NCBI RefSeq assembly: GCF_025399895.1
Contig: NZ_JAODUA010000018.1
Coordinates: 1-64,000 of the forward strand
DNA from: Streptomyces sp. ASQP_92
Lineage (GTDB): Bacteria; Actinomycetota; Actinomycetes; Streptomycetales; Streptomycetaceae
Direction of reading: 5' to 3'
DNA length: 64,000 nucleotides
Shown here: piece after piece, positions 25,561-33,930 of the stretch
Layout: the number at the start of each line of letters is the position of its first letter
Position numbering within the stretch: the first letter of the stretch is position 1
Notes under the pieces: generated by a model
Database searches by the model: none
Seen by the model: the letters and a program-made list of their open reading frames with translations, nothing else
What the model was told of the DNA's origin: nothing
Made by a program: the position numbers and the translations under genes

Positions 25561-25995
25561 TCAGCCGGTGTTCTCCTGATCGCCCTGCTCACTCGCCGGG
25601 GCGTCCTGACCGTCGCCGCCGGCGGCCGGGTAGGCGCCGTCGCGGTGCGGGCCCCAGCGCTCGTAACGGCCCTGTGGGTCCTCGTCGCCGGTGGGCGGGC
25701 AGTGCTGGCCGTCGGCGTCCTCCTCCTCGTCCATGACCATCTCGTCGACGGCCTGCTGGGCGTCCCGGGCGTCGTAGGGCGGGAGTTCGTCCGCGCGGGC
25801 CGAGGGGTCGGTGAAGGCGGGCTCGCTCTCGCTCTGGACGTACTGGAAGTGTTCGGCGTCGTCGGCGGGGACGGCGGCGGAGGAGGTGCCCGCGCCGGTG
25901 CCGAGCAGCGCGAGGGCGACCAGCGGGGCCGTGAACCAGCGGGCCGACAGGGCGCGGCGGGCGTGCGTGGTGCGAGCGGTGGGAGGCGGGGTCAT
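25561..25995 (-). CDS. Small secreted acidic protein, unknown function
   Basis: A 144-residue precursor with a signal peptide (hydrophobic FTAPLVALALLGTGAGTSSAA, cleavage likely near residue 40). The mature part is strongly acidic and low in hydrophobics (MVMDEEEDADGQHC, ASEQGDQENTG), with one Cys. I do not recognise a family. The ATG at 25995 gives the standard signal-peptide n-region. It lies 82 bp downstream of the ADP-ribosylglycohydrolase-like gene on the same strand and may be co-transcribed with it. Confidence 0.6.
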   Translation of the reverse strand: MTPPPTARTTHARRALSARWFTAPLVALALLGTGAGTSSAAVPADDAEHFQYVQSESEPAFTDPSARADELPPYDARDAQQAVDEMVMDEEEDADGQHCPPTGDEDPQGRYERWGPHRDGAYPAAGGDGQDAPASEQGDQENTG

Positions 25996-26077
25996 GACCA
26001 CGACCCTGGCGAAGACGCGTGCGGGCGCGCGAGGGACACGCGGCTTTTGGGGCAATCCTTCGCCCGCACGGGTGGTT

Positions 26078-27202
26078 TCAGCCCCTCGGATAGCGCAGCA
26101 GCCAGCCCGCCGTGTTGACGGCGGGTCCGTGCAGGGCGGGGCCCTGGGTCATCTCCATCGCGAAGTCGTCGGCGAGTTCGAGCAGCGTGGGGCGGCCTTC
26201 GAGCTGGGCGAGCCAGGCGGGCGGCAGCGCGGTCTCACCGTGCATGGCGCCCAGCAGGCTGCCGCAGACGGTGCCGGTGGCGTCGGAGGGCCCGTCGTGG
26301 TTGACCGCGAGCAGCAGCCCGTGCCGGATGTCCTCGCCGACCAGCGCGCAGTACACGCCGATCGCGAGGGCCTCCGGCGCGCTGTGGCCGGTGCCGAGCG
26401 TGGCGATGAGGGCGGGGCTCGGCATGCCCTGCCGTACGGCGCCCAGCGCGTGCTTGAGGGCCTCGGTGACCCGCTGGTGCCCGGGGCGCACCGCGAGCTG
26501 CGCCAGGGCCCGCTGGACGGCGCCGTCCATGGACTCGCCCCGGGCGAGCCCGTGCACGATGACGGCGAGCGCGCCCGCCGACAGATAGCCCGCCGGGTCG
26601 CCGTGGGTCTGCGCCGCGCACTCCACGGCGAGCTGGAGCACCAACTGCGGCTCCCAGCCCACCAGGAGCCCGAACGGCGCGGAGCGGGTGAGCGCGGCCG
26701 GGTCGTCGGCGCCCGGGTTCTTGGGCTGCTCCAGGGTGCCCATGACGTCGTCGCCGAACCCCACCAGACAGGTCTTGGCGGGGTCGCGCCGGGCGTAGAG
26801 CCACTCCTCGCGGGCCAGCCAGCCGTTGTCCTCGCGGCGCTCGTCGGGCCCCCAGTCGCGCTGGGTGGCGGCCCAGCGCAGATGCGCCCGGTGCACATCG
26901 GTGGGCGGATGCCAGGCGCCGGTGTCGCGGCGCACCTGGGCGCGTATCAGCCCGTCGACGGTGAACAGGGTGAGCTGGGTGGCCGCGCTCACCGCGCCGG
27001 GCCTGCCGTACGCGGGCACGAGGTCGCCCAGCGCGTCCGTGCCGTGCCGCTCGCGCATCTCCGCGAGCGTGAGCCCCGCGACCCCCGCCCCGAGCGCGTC
27101 CCCGATCGCCCCGCCCAGCAGACAACCCCGCACCCGGCTACGGAAGTCCTGCTGTTCGGCCCGACCCCAGACGGGTGCGGTGGCTCCGGCTGCTGCGCTC
27201 AT
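26078..27202 (-). CDS. ADP-ribosylglycohydrolase-family protein with altered metal ligands
   Basis: The 374-residue protein has the all-helical ARH/DraG fold. GCLLGGAIGDALGAGV (about 27-42) is the N-terminal signature and VNHDGPSDATGTVCGSLLGA the C-terminal one. Family enzymes remove ADP-ribose from proteins or small molecules using a di-magnesium centre. The first ligand motif, normally S/T-D-D-T-Q, here reads VSAATQLTLF, with Ala at residues 73 and 74. The second shows GPSD where GDSD is usual. Mg binding, and hence hydrolysis, is probably impaired, so it may be a binding-only homologue. The ATG at 27202 is the natural start. Confidence 0.85.
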   Translation of the reverse strand: MSAAAGATAPVWGRAEQQDFRSRVRGCLLGGAIGDALGAGVAGLTLAEMRERHGTDALGDLVPAYGRPGAVSAATQLTLFTVDGLIRAQVRRDTGAWHPPTDVHRAHLRWAATQRDWGPDERREDNGWLAREEWLYARRDPAKTCLVGFGDDVMGTLEQPKNPGADDPAALTRSAPFGLLVGWEPQLVLQLAVECAAQTHGDPAGYLSAGALAVIVHGLARGESMDGAVQRALAQLAVRPGHQRVTEALKHALGAVRQGMPSPALIATLGTGHSAPEALAIGVYCALVGEDIRHGLLLAVNHDGPSDATGTVCGSLLGAMHGETALPPAWLAQLEGRPTLLELADDFAMEMTQGPALHGPAVNTAGWLLRYPRG

Positions 27203-27354
27203 GCGGCAGCACGGTACCTGAACGGGTGCGCCCGTTTAAGAGGGCAAAGTGACCGATCGTGGACGAGTGGGGGCACGGGGAGACGGCCGGGGCGTCAGCC
27301 TCCGGATGCGCCCCGCGGGCCGTCGCGCCCCAGTTCCCGGGCCCACCCCGCACC

Positions 27355-29817
27355 TCACCCCACCCCCTCCGGCGGCACCGGCCCCCGGGGGATGCCCTGG
27401 GAGGCGGAGGCCTCGGTGGCTCGGGTTTCGTCGGCCAGGGCCTCCTCCTCCCGGCCTGCCAGGCGGTGCAGGCGGGCGCGTTGCTGGTAGGCCCAGCTGT
27501 AGCCGGGGACCAGGGCGATCGCCCGGTCCAGATCGGACAGGGCCTCGGCGGTGCGGCCCAGTTCGGCCAGGGCCACCGCGCGGCTGCCCAGGGCCCAGGC
27601 GTAGCCGGGATCGAGCGCGAGGGCCCGGCCGTACGCCGCGACGGCCTCCTCGTGGCGGCCCGCGAACCGGTACACGTCGCCGCGCTCGCCCAGCACCCAC
27701 GCCCAGGACGGCGAGAGCCCCTCGGCCCGGTCGAGGTCGGTGAGGGCGCCCCCGGTGTCGCCGCGCAGCCCCCGCACATGGGCCCGGCGCACCAGCGCCC
27801 AGCCGTAGTCGGGGTCGATGAGGAGCGCTCGGTCGAAGTCCTCCAACGCCCTTTCGGGATCGCCGAGTTGGGCGTACGCCTGGCCGCGGCTGCCCAGGGT
27901 GAGCGCGTCGCCGGGGTCGAGCGCGAGGGCGCGGCCCAGTTCGGCGACGGCCTCCGCGTAGCGGCCCGCGCGCCGGTGGGTCTCGCCGCGTTCGCGCGGT
28001 GCGCGCGCCTGGTCCGGCTCCAGCTCTTCGAGCCGGTCGAGGTCGGCGAGGGCCGCCGCGTAGTCGCCGACGGCCCGGTGCACCACGGCCCGCCCGTGGT
28101 GGGCGTCCGCACTGGAGGCGTCCAGGGTGAGCGCGCGCCGGTAGTCCGCGAGGGACTCCTCGAACGCGTCGGACCGGAAGTGGCCCCAGGCGCGGGCGAT
28201 GTGCACGGCGACCCGGTCCTCGTCGGTGAGCTCGGGCCGGGCCAGCATCATGCCGAGGACGTCCACGCAGTGGCGGCGCTCGGACTCCAGGGCGGTCAGA
28301 CAGGCCGCGCCCCACTTGCGCAGCGCCTCCCGGTTGCCGTCCTCTCCGGCCTCGGCGATCACCCGCGCCCAGCGGCGCGCGGTGACCGTGCCCTGCCGGC
28401 AGGCCTCGATGCCGTCGCGCAGCACCTGGGCGAACGCGCCCGCGGGGTCGGCGCACAGCCGGTGGTAGAGCTCCTCCAGGCGCGGCTCGCGCCAGGCCTC
28501 GTCGCGCCAGCGCCGGCCCGCCGCGTCCTCGGCGGCGGCCCGCTCCCGGGCGTACCAGGCGGCGAGCCGTTCGTGGCCGGCCCGCCAGCGCTGCGGGGAC
28601 GCGGTGCGCTGGAGGCGGTGCATCGGGGCGCGGACGACGTCGTGGTACTTGATCCGGCCGCCCTGGTCCCGCACGAACGGCAGCGAGCGCAGCCAGTCGA
28701 AGAGGCCCGCCGCGTCCCCGGTCACGGCCGCGCGGAAGACGTCCTCGTCGAGCCTTCGGGGCAGGGCGCCTTCGAGCGCGGCGGACCTGCGGACGGGGTC
28801 GGGCTCCCACTTCAGGAAGCGCTCCACCGCGGTGGCGCTCGGGTCGCCGATGTCGGCCGGGGTGGCGGGCCGGCTGCCCGCGAGCGTGCTCACCAGGACC
28901 GGGAGCCGGCCGGAGAGCCGCAGCACGTCCCGTACCACCTCCTCCTCCACCACGCCTTGTGCGGCGAGGAGTTGGCGGGCCTCGTCCTCGGTGAAGGGTT
29001 CCAGGGGGAGGTCGGCGGCGTAGTCCGCGGCGGCCGGCCAGTGCAGGGGGTCGGGGCGGCCCTGGCCGGACAGGGTGAGGACGGTGTTGGCGGGCAGCCC
29101 GCCGTAGCGGTCGGTGGTGACCAGATCGCGCAGCCAGTCGTCCAGGAACGCGCCGGTGCGCTCGTACGTGTCGAAGAAGACGGCCAGCCACGGCACCTGG
29201 GCGGCCACCCGGCCCAGCTCCTCCACGAACACCGGCGTGAGCACCCGCAGCGGTTCCAGGACGAGTTGCACGTCCTCCGGGCGGCCGAGCCGGGCGCTGA
29301 GCGTCGCCCTCAACCGCTCGGCGCCCTGGGCGAGTTGGACCGGGTCGACGGCTCCGGCGAGCGGGCCGACGCCGGGCACCAGGCTCATCCCGGCGAGCCC
29401 CGCCTGCGCGGCGACCACCGACCCCGCCGAAGGGCCCGCCCCGGGCCCGGAGCCGAGTCCGGCCTCGGCCTCGTGGCGGCGCTGGCGGTAGGTGGCCAGG
29501 ATCTTGTCGAGCGCCTTGAGGGGCCGGCCCTGGCGGGCGAAGCCCGCGCTGATCGCGGCCATCGCCTCGGGGACGCCGTCCACGCTCTCGTCGGTGTAGG
29601 CGGTCAGCGCCCCGCGCTCCAGGGCCGCCTGCTCCAACTCCCTTACCAAGACGGTCTTTCCGACGCCCGCGTTGCCGTACACCCGGAACACGAACCGGTG
29701 CCGCTCGTCGTCGACGGGGATGTCGAAGTTGCGCCGGTAGACGGCGAGTTCGTCCCTGCGACCCACGAATCCGGCCCGCTTGCGACGCCGGATGAGCTCC
29801 TGCATCGAAGGCTGCAC
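27355..29817 (-). CDS. STAND-like P-loop ATPase with C-terminal TPR repeats
   Basis: A large soluble protein of about 820 residues. The Walker A loop is YGNAGVGKTVLVREL near residue 45, and WLAVFFDTYERTG is a Walker-B-like strand. A winged-helix-like middle region follows (residues ~250-480). The C-terminal third has about seven TPR units (e.g. GRYAEAVAELGRALALDPGD, HEEAVAAYGRALALDPGYAW). Such NTPases act as ligand-sensing switches in signalling, regulation or defence. No effector domain is visible. Several starts are possible: GTG 29817 is used because GGGGAG lies 11 nt upstream, while ATG 29805 is equally plausible. The TetR gene ends 35 bp upstream on the same strand. Confidence 0.8.
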   Translation of the reverse strand: MQPSMQELIRRRKRAGFVGRRDELAVYRRNFDIPVDDERHRFVFRVYGNAGVGKTVLVRELEQAALERGALTAYTDESVDGVPEAMAAISAGFARQGRPLKALDKILATYRQRRHEAEAGLGSGPGAGPSAGSVVAAQAGLAGMSLVPGVGPLAGAVDPVQLAQGAERLRATLSARLGRPEDVQLVLEPLRVLTPVFVEELGRVAAQVPWLAVFFDTYERTGAFLDDWLRDLVTTDRYGGLPANTVLTLSGQGRPDPLHWPAAADYAADLPLEPFTEDEARQLLAAQGVVEEEVVRDVLRLSGRLPVLVSTLAGSRPATPADIGDPSATAVERFLKWEPDPVRRSAALEGALPRRLDEDVFRAAVTGDAAGLFDWLRSLPFVRDQGGRIKYHDVVRAPMHRLQRTASPQRWRAGHERLAAWYARERAAAEDAAGRRWRDEAWREPRLEELYHRLCADPAGAFAQVLRDGIEACRQGTVTARRWARVIAEAGEDGNREALRKWGAACLTALESERRHCVDVLGMMLARPELTDEDRVAVHIARAWGHFRSDAFEESLADYRRALTLDASSADAHHGRAVVHRAVGDYAAALADLDRLEELEPDQARAPRERGETHRRAGRYAEAVAELGRALALDPGDALTLGSRGQAYAQLGDPERALEDFDRALLIDPDYGWALVRRAHVRGLRGDTGGALTDLDRAEGLSPSWAWVLGERGDVYRFAGRHEEAVAAYGRALALDPGYAWALGSRAVALAELGRTAEALSDLDRAIALVPGYSWAYQQRARLHRLAGREEEALADETRATEASASQGIPRGPVPPEGVG

Positions 29818-29851
29818 GCCCCCCACCACTCCCCGTCGGTCGGGATCGCGG

Positions 29852-30472
29852 TCACGCGAGCCCGAGATGCTCCCCGACCTCGACCATAGCGGGGAGCGCC
29901 AGGGCGCCTTCGGGCCGCAGGCCGTGGAGGTAGACCGCGACATGGCGCGCGGCGAGCGCGGCGGCCACCCCGGACGGCAGGTGCGGCATGGGACGGCAGG
30001 CCATCGCGGCCGCCCCGATCAGGTCGAACGCGGTGACGTCGGTCCGCAGGACCCCTTCGGCCCGCCCCTCGGCGAGCACCTCCTCCAGCGCGTCCAGGAT
30101 CGCGCGCTGAAGCTCCCGCACGCGGGGGTCGCGCACCACGGGGCCGCCGATGAGCGGCATGACCAGACGGTCGCGCTGGGCGACGACCCGGCGGAACATC
30201 TCGGCCAGGACCTCGACCGTGCCGCCGCCGGCCGCGCGGGCCGCCTCGACCGCCGCGAGGCCCGTCTCGAACCCCTCCAGAGCGACGTCGGTGATCAGCG
30301 CGTCCCGGTCGGGGAAGCGCCGGTAGAGCGTGCCGATGCCGACCTCCGCGCGGCGCGCGATGTCGTCGAGGGCGACGGCGGTGCCCTGTTCGCGGAACAG
30401 GTCCCGGGCCGCAGCCAGGATCTTCTCCCGGTTCCGCCGGGCGTCGGCACGCAGTCCTGTCATGCGGAACAT
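29852..30472 (-). CDS. TetR-family transcriptional regulator
   Basis: About 206 residues. The N-terminal helix-turn-helix reads LDDIARRAEVGIGTLYRRFPDRDAL. The C-terminal helical ligand domain is of the type with a WHG-like end (RHVAVYLHGLRPEG). It is divergent from the cupin gene, its likely target, with a palindrome between them. ATG 30472 lies 13 bp after a GATAAT -10 candidate and has no ribosome binding site. ATG 30463 is an alternative. It may also be co-transcribed with the ATPase gene 35 bp downstream. Confidence 0.85.
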   Translation of the reverse strand: MFRMTGLRADARRNREKILAAARDLFREQGTAVALDDIARRAEVGIGTLYRRFPDRDALITDVALEGFETGLAAVEAARAAGGGTVEVLAEMFRRVVAQRDRLVMPLIGGPVVRDPRVRELQRAILDALEEVLAEGRAEGVLRTDVTAFDLIGAAAMACRPMPHLPSGVAAALAARHVAVYLHGLRPEGALALPAMVEVGEHLGLA

Positions 30473-30491
30473 GCTAGGCGCCCGAATTATC

Positions 30492-30507
30492 TGGAGCTTT
30501 TCCTCCA
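30492..30507. promoter_or_regulatory. Candidate operator between TetR and cupin genes
   Basis: TGGAG-CTTTTC-CTCCA lies directly against the minus-strand -10 candidate (GATAAT on the minus strand, 30491-30486), where the -35/-10 spacer of the TetR gene would be. Binding there would block RNA polymerase and fits autoregulation. Confidence 0.5.
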
Positions 30508-30582
30508 CTTGAGGCGTACGGTGATCCCGTCCGCCATCGGCCCGTGAGCGACGGGCCGTCCGCCGTACAGGAAGGCACCGCC

Positions 30583-31101
30583 ATGTCCACGACCCCCGAG
30601 GACCGCTTCGTCGTGCTCGCACCCGGCGAGACGCGCCCCACCCGCGTTCCGCTGCCGCCCGGATTCGGCGTCAAGGTCACCACCACCGACAGCGAGGGCC
30701 GCCTCGTCGTCCTGGAGAACCGGCTCGACGTCGATGTCCCGCCGCACGTCCACGCGTTGATGGACGAGTTCGTCTACGTCCTGGAGGGCGAGATGGAGAT
30801 CGACTACCGGGGCGCGACCCACCGGCTGACCGCCGGCATGTGCGCCCTGCTCCCCCACGGCGTCCCGCACGCCATGCGCAACGCCTCCCAGCCCCCCGTC
30901 CGCACCTTGCAGATCTCCACGCCCGGCGGCTGGGACCGCTTCCTGGAGGACCTCTTCGTGGCGGGCCCCGCCGCGCGCACCCCCGAGGGCACGATGGACC
31001 TGGCCAAGGTCAACGCCCTCGGGGAGCCGTACGGGATGCGCTACACGCCCGGCACGCTGGCACTGGACCGGCCCGAGCCCCCCGCCACCACGGGGGCCTA
31101 G
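30583..31101 (+). CDS. Cupin-domain protein
   Basis: A 172-residue single-domain cupin. The two metal-binding motifs are seen as PPHVHALMDEFVYVLEGEMEI (G-x5-H-x-H-x3,4-E type, with two His and a Glu) and PHGVPHAMRN (His of motif 2). The enzymatic role, if any (dioxygenase, isomerase), is not evident. The ATG at 30583 follows AGGAAGG at 7 nt. It is divergent from a TetR gene with a shared palindrome, so it is probably induced by a TetR ligand. Its stop codon overlaps that of fbiC. Confidence 0.82.
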   Translation: MSTTPEDRFVVLAPGETRPTRVPLPPGFGVKVTTTDSEGRLVVLENRLDVDVPPHVHALMDEFVYVLEGEMEIDYRGATHRLTAGMCALLPHGVPHAMRNASQPPVRTLQISTPGGWDRFLEDLFVAGPAARTPEGTMDLAKVNALGEPYGMRYTPGTLALDRPEPPATTGA

Positions 31102-33737
31102 TCCCCCACCACCGGCAGCAGCTCGGGCAGATGGCCGTCCGAGGCGTGGGCGGCCGTCATCCGCTCGTCCGCCACCTCCCCGTACAGGGTGGTGCGCGGA
31201 CGGGACGGGCGGCCCGCCGCCTCCGCGATGGCCACCAGGTCCTTGATGGAGCGGTAGGAGCCGTAACTGGAGCCCGCCATACGGGAGATGGTCTCCTCCA
31301 TCAGCGTGCCGCCCAGGTCGTTCGCGCCGGAACGCAGCATCTCGGCCGCGCCCTCCTGGCCCAGCTTCACCCAGCTCGTCTGGATGTTGGGGATGTGCGG
31401 GTGCAGCAGCAGGCGGGCCATCGCGGTCACCGCGCGGTTGTCGCGGGCGGTGGGGCCGGGGCGGGCGATGCCCGCCAGATACACCGGGGCGTTGGTGTGG
31501 ATGAAGGGCAGCGTCACGAACTCGGTGAAGCCGGCCACGTTGTTGGCGAGAGCGTCCTGCTGGATGCGGGACAGGGTGCGGAAGTGGCCGAGCCAGTGGC
31601 GGGGCTGGTCGACATGGCCGTACATCATCGTGGAGGAGGAGCGGATGCCCAGCTCGTGGGCGGTGCGTACGACCTCGATCCAGGTGGCCGTCGGCAGCTT
31701 TCCCTTGGTGAGGATCCAGCGGACCTCGTCGTCCAGGATCTCCGCCGCCGTGCCGGGGATCGAGTCCAGACCGGCCGCCTTCGCCTCGGTCAGCCACTCG
31801 CGGATCGACATCCCCGTGCGGGTGGCGCCGTTGACGACCTCCATCGGTGAGAACGCGTGGACGTGCATCCCCGGCACCCGCTCCTTGACCGCGCGCGCGA
31901 TGTCGAAGTAGGCCGTGCCGGGCAGGTCGGGGTGGATGCCGCCCTGCATGCAGACCTCGACCGCGCCCACCTGCCAGGCCTGTTCGGCCCGGTCGGCGAC
32001 CTGGGAGAGCGAGAGGGTGTACGCGTCCGCGTCCGTGCGGCGCTGCGCGAAGGCGCAGAAGCGGCAGCCCGTGTAGCAGACGTTGGTGAAGTTGATGTTC
32101 CGCGTGACGATGTACGTCACGTCGTCGCCCACCATCGACCTGCGGACGTCGTCCGCGATCCGGCACAGCGCGTCGAGCGCCTCGCCGTCCGCGTGCAGCA
32201 GGGCCAGCGCCTCGGCGTCGGTCAGCTTCGTCGGGTCGTCGGCGGCGACCGCGAGCGCCTGGCGTACGTCGGCGTCGATGCGGGAGGGCACCATGCCCGG
32301 GGCGGCCGCCTCGCGCAGCGCGCCCCAGTCGCCGTACACGGAGTCGAAGTCCTCACGGCGGTCGCCGGTGCGGCCCTCGGTGTCGATGGTGCGGTGCAGA
32401 TCGGTGCGGCCGGTGGCGGTGAAGCCCTCGTCCGGTTCCTGCCAGGGCAGGCCGCGCACCTCGGCCGTCTCGTCGGCCAGGCCCGTCTCCGGATCGGCGA
32501 GCGCGCGCACGTGCGGCAGCAGCCGGGGGTCGAGCCACGGCTCGCCGCGCTGGACGAACTCCGGGTAGATGCACAGCCGTTCGCGCAGGACGAAGCCCTC
32601 CGCCGCGGACTTGTGCGCCAGCTCCTCGATGCGCGGCCAGGGCCGCTCGGGGTTGACGTGGTCGATGGTGACCGGCGAGACGCCGCCCCAGTCGTCGATG
32701 CCCGCGCCGATCAGCCGCCCGTACTCGCCCGCCACCAGGTTGGGCGGCGCCTGGAGGCAGGCCGCCGGGCCCATGATGTGCCGGGCGACGGCGACGGTGG
32801 CGACCAGGTCGTCGAGTTCGGCGTCCGGCATGCCGCGCATCGCCGTGTCCGGCTTGGCGCGGAAGTTCTGGATGATCAGCTCCTGGATGCCATGGTAGGA
32901 GCGGGCGATACGGCGCAGCGCGAACAGCGAGTCGGCGCGCTCCTCGTACGTCTCGCCGATGCCGATCAGCAGCCCGCTGGTGAACGGCACCGAGGAGCGG
33001 CCCGCGTCCTCCAACACCCGCAGCCGTACGGCCGGTTCCTTGTCCGGGGAGCCGTAATGCGGGCCGCCCGGCTCGGACCACAGCCGGGTCGCGGTGGTCT
33101 CCAGCATCATCCCCATCGAGGGCGCGACCGGCTTGAGGCGCTGGAAGTCGGTCCACGACAGCACCCCGGGGTTGAGGTGCGGAAGCAGCCCGGTCTCCTC
33201 CAGGATGCGGATCGCCATGGCGCGTACATAGGCGATCGTGTCGTCGTAGCCGTGCGCGTCCAGCCACTCGCGGGCCTCGGGCCAGCGGTCCTCGGGCTTG
33301 TCGCCGAGGGTGATCAGGGCTTCCTTGCAGCCTAGTTCGGCCCCCCTGCGGGCGACGTCGAGCACCTCGTCGGGGGACATGAACATGGAGTGGCCGTCCC
33401 GGCGGAGCTTGCCGGGCACGGTGACGAAGGTGCAGTAGTGGCACTTGTCCCGGCACAGCCGGGTGAGCGGGATGAAGACGCTCTTGGAGTACGTGATGAC
33501 CCCTGGCCTGCCCGCGGCTTCGAGGCCCGCGTCGCGGACCCGGGCGGCGGAGCGGGTCAGGTCGTCGAGGTCGTCGCCGCGGGCCTGGAGCAGCACGGCC
33601 GCCTCGGCGACGTCGAGCGCCACGCCGTCCCTGGCGCGTTTCAGCGCGCGCCGCATCGAGTTGGCGGTCGGTGCGGCACCGGGCCGCGGAACGGGGCCCG
33701 GCCCTTCGGCCTGCGGGGGCTGCGCGCTGGAAGTCAT
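31098..33737 (-). CDS. fbiC: Bifunctional FO synthase FbiC (CofG/CofH fusion) for coenzyme F420
   Basis: This 879-residue protein fuses two radical-SAM domains that make the F420 chromophore FO from tyrosine and a ribityl-uracil. The CofG half (N-terminal) has its cluster motif in LCRDKCHYCTF (CX3CX2C). The CofH half has VCYTGCRFCAF. FNFTNxC-like INFTNVCYTGC and VCMQGGIHPDLPG are typical of CofH. Length agrees with actinobacterial FbiC. The ATG at 33737 has GAAGG immediately adjacent rather than spaced, so the start context is odd. F420 made with this protein would serve the LLM-type oxidoreductases encoded at 35.7, 44.2 and 46.3 kb. Confidence 0.95.
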   Translation of the reverse strand: MTSSAQPPQAEGPGPVPRPGAAPTANSMRRALKRARDGVALDVAEAAVLLQARGDDLDDLTRSAARVRDAGLEAAGRPGVITYSKSVFIPLTRLCRDKCHYCTFVTVPGKLRRDGHSMFMSPDEVLDVARRGAELGCKEALITLGDKPEDRWPEAREWLDAHGYDDTIAYVRAMAIRILEETGLLPHLNPGVLSWTDFQRLKPVAPSMGMMLETTATRLWSEPGGPHYGSPDKEPAVRLRVLEDAGRSSVPFTSGLLIGIGETYEERADSLFALRRIARSYHGIQELIIQNFRAKPDTAMRGMPDAELDDLVATVAVARHIMGPAACLQAPPNLVAGEYGRLIGAGIDDWGGVSPVTIDHVNPERPWPRIEELAHKSAAEGFVLRERLCIYPEFVQRGEPWLDPRLLPHVRALADPETGLADETAEVRGLPWQEPDEGFTATGRTDLHRTIDTEGRTGDRREDFDSVYGDWGALREAAAPGMVPSRIDADVRQALAVAADDPTKLTDAEALALLHADGEALDALCRIADDVRRSMVGDDVTYIVTRNINFTNVCYTGCRFCAFAQRRTDADAYTLSLSQVADRAEQAWQVGAVEVCMQGGIHPDLPGTAYFDIARAVKERVPGMHVHAFSPMEVVNGATRTGMSIREWLTEAKAAGLDSIPGTAAEILDDEVRWILTKGKLPTATWIEVVRTAHELGIRSSSTMMYGHVDQPRHWLGHFRTLSRIQQDALANNVAGFTEFVTLPFIHTNAPVYLAGIARPGPTARDNRAVTAMARLLLHPHIPNIQTSWVKLGQEGAAEMLRSGANDLGGTLMEETISRMAGSSYGSYRSIKDLVAIAEAAGRPSRPRTTLYGEVADERMTAAHASDGHLPELLPVVGD

Positions 33738-33930
33738 CCTTCGAGGATACGAGCGGGGGTTCGCCGCGGGGCGCCGGGCGTCACTCGCGCCCCTCCCGGT
33801 ACCGCCCGGGGAACGTTTCCGGCCGATCCTCGCAAACCGCGCACTACCCAGCGCGTTCGACTCGATACTGGGAGTCGCCCCGGGCCCGGGCGACAACCCA
33901 TGCACGTCGACGAACCAGGGGTGGGACAAC

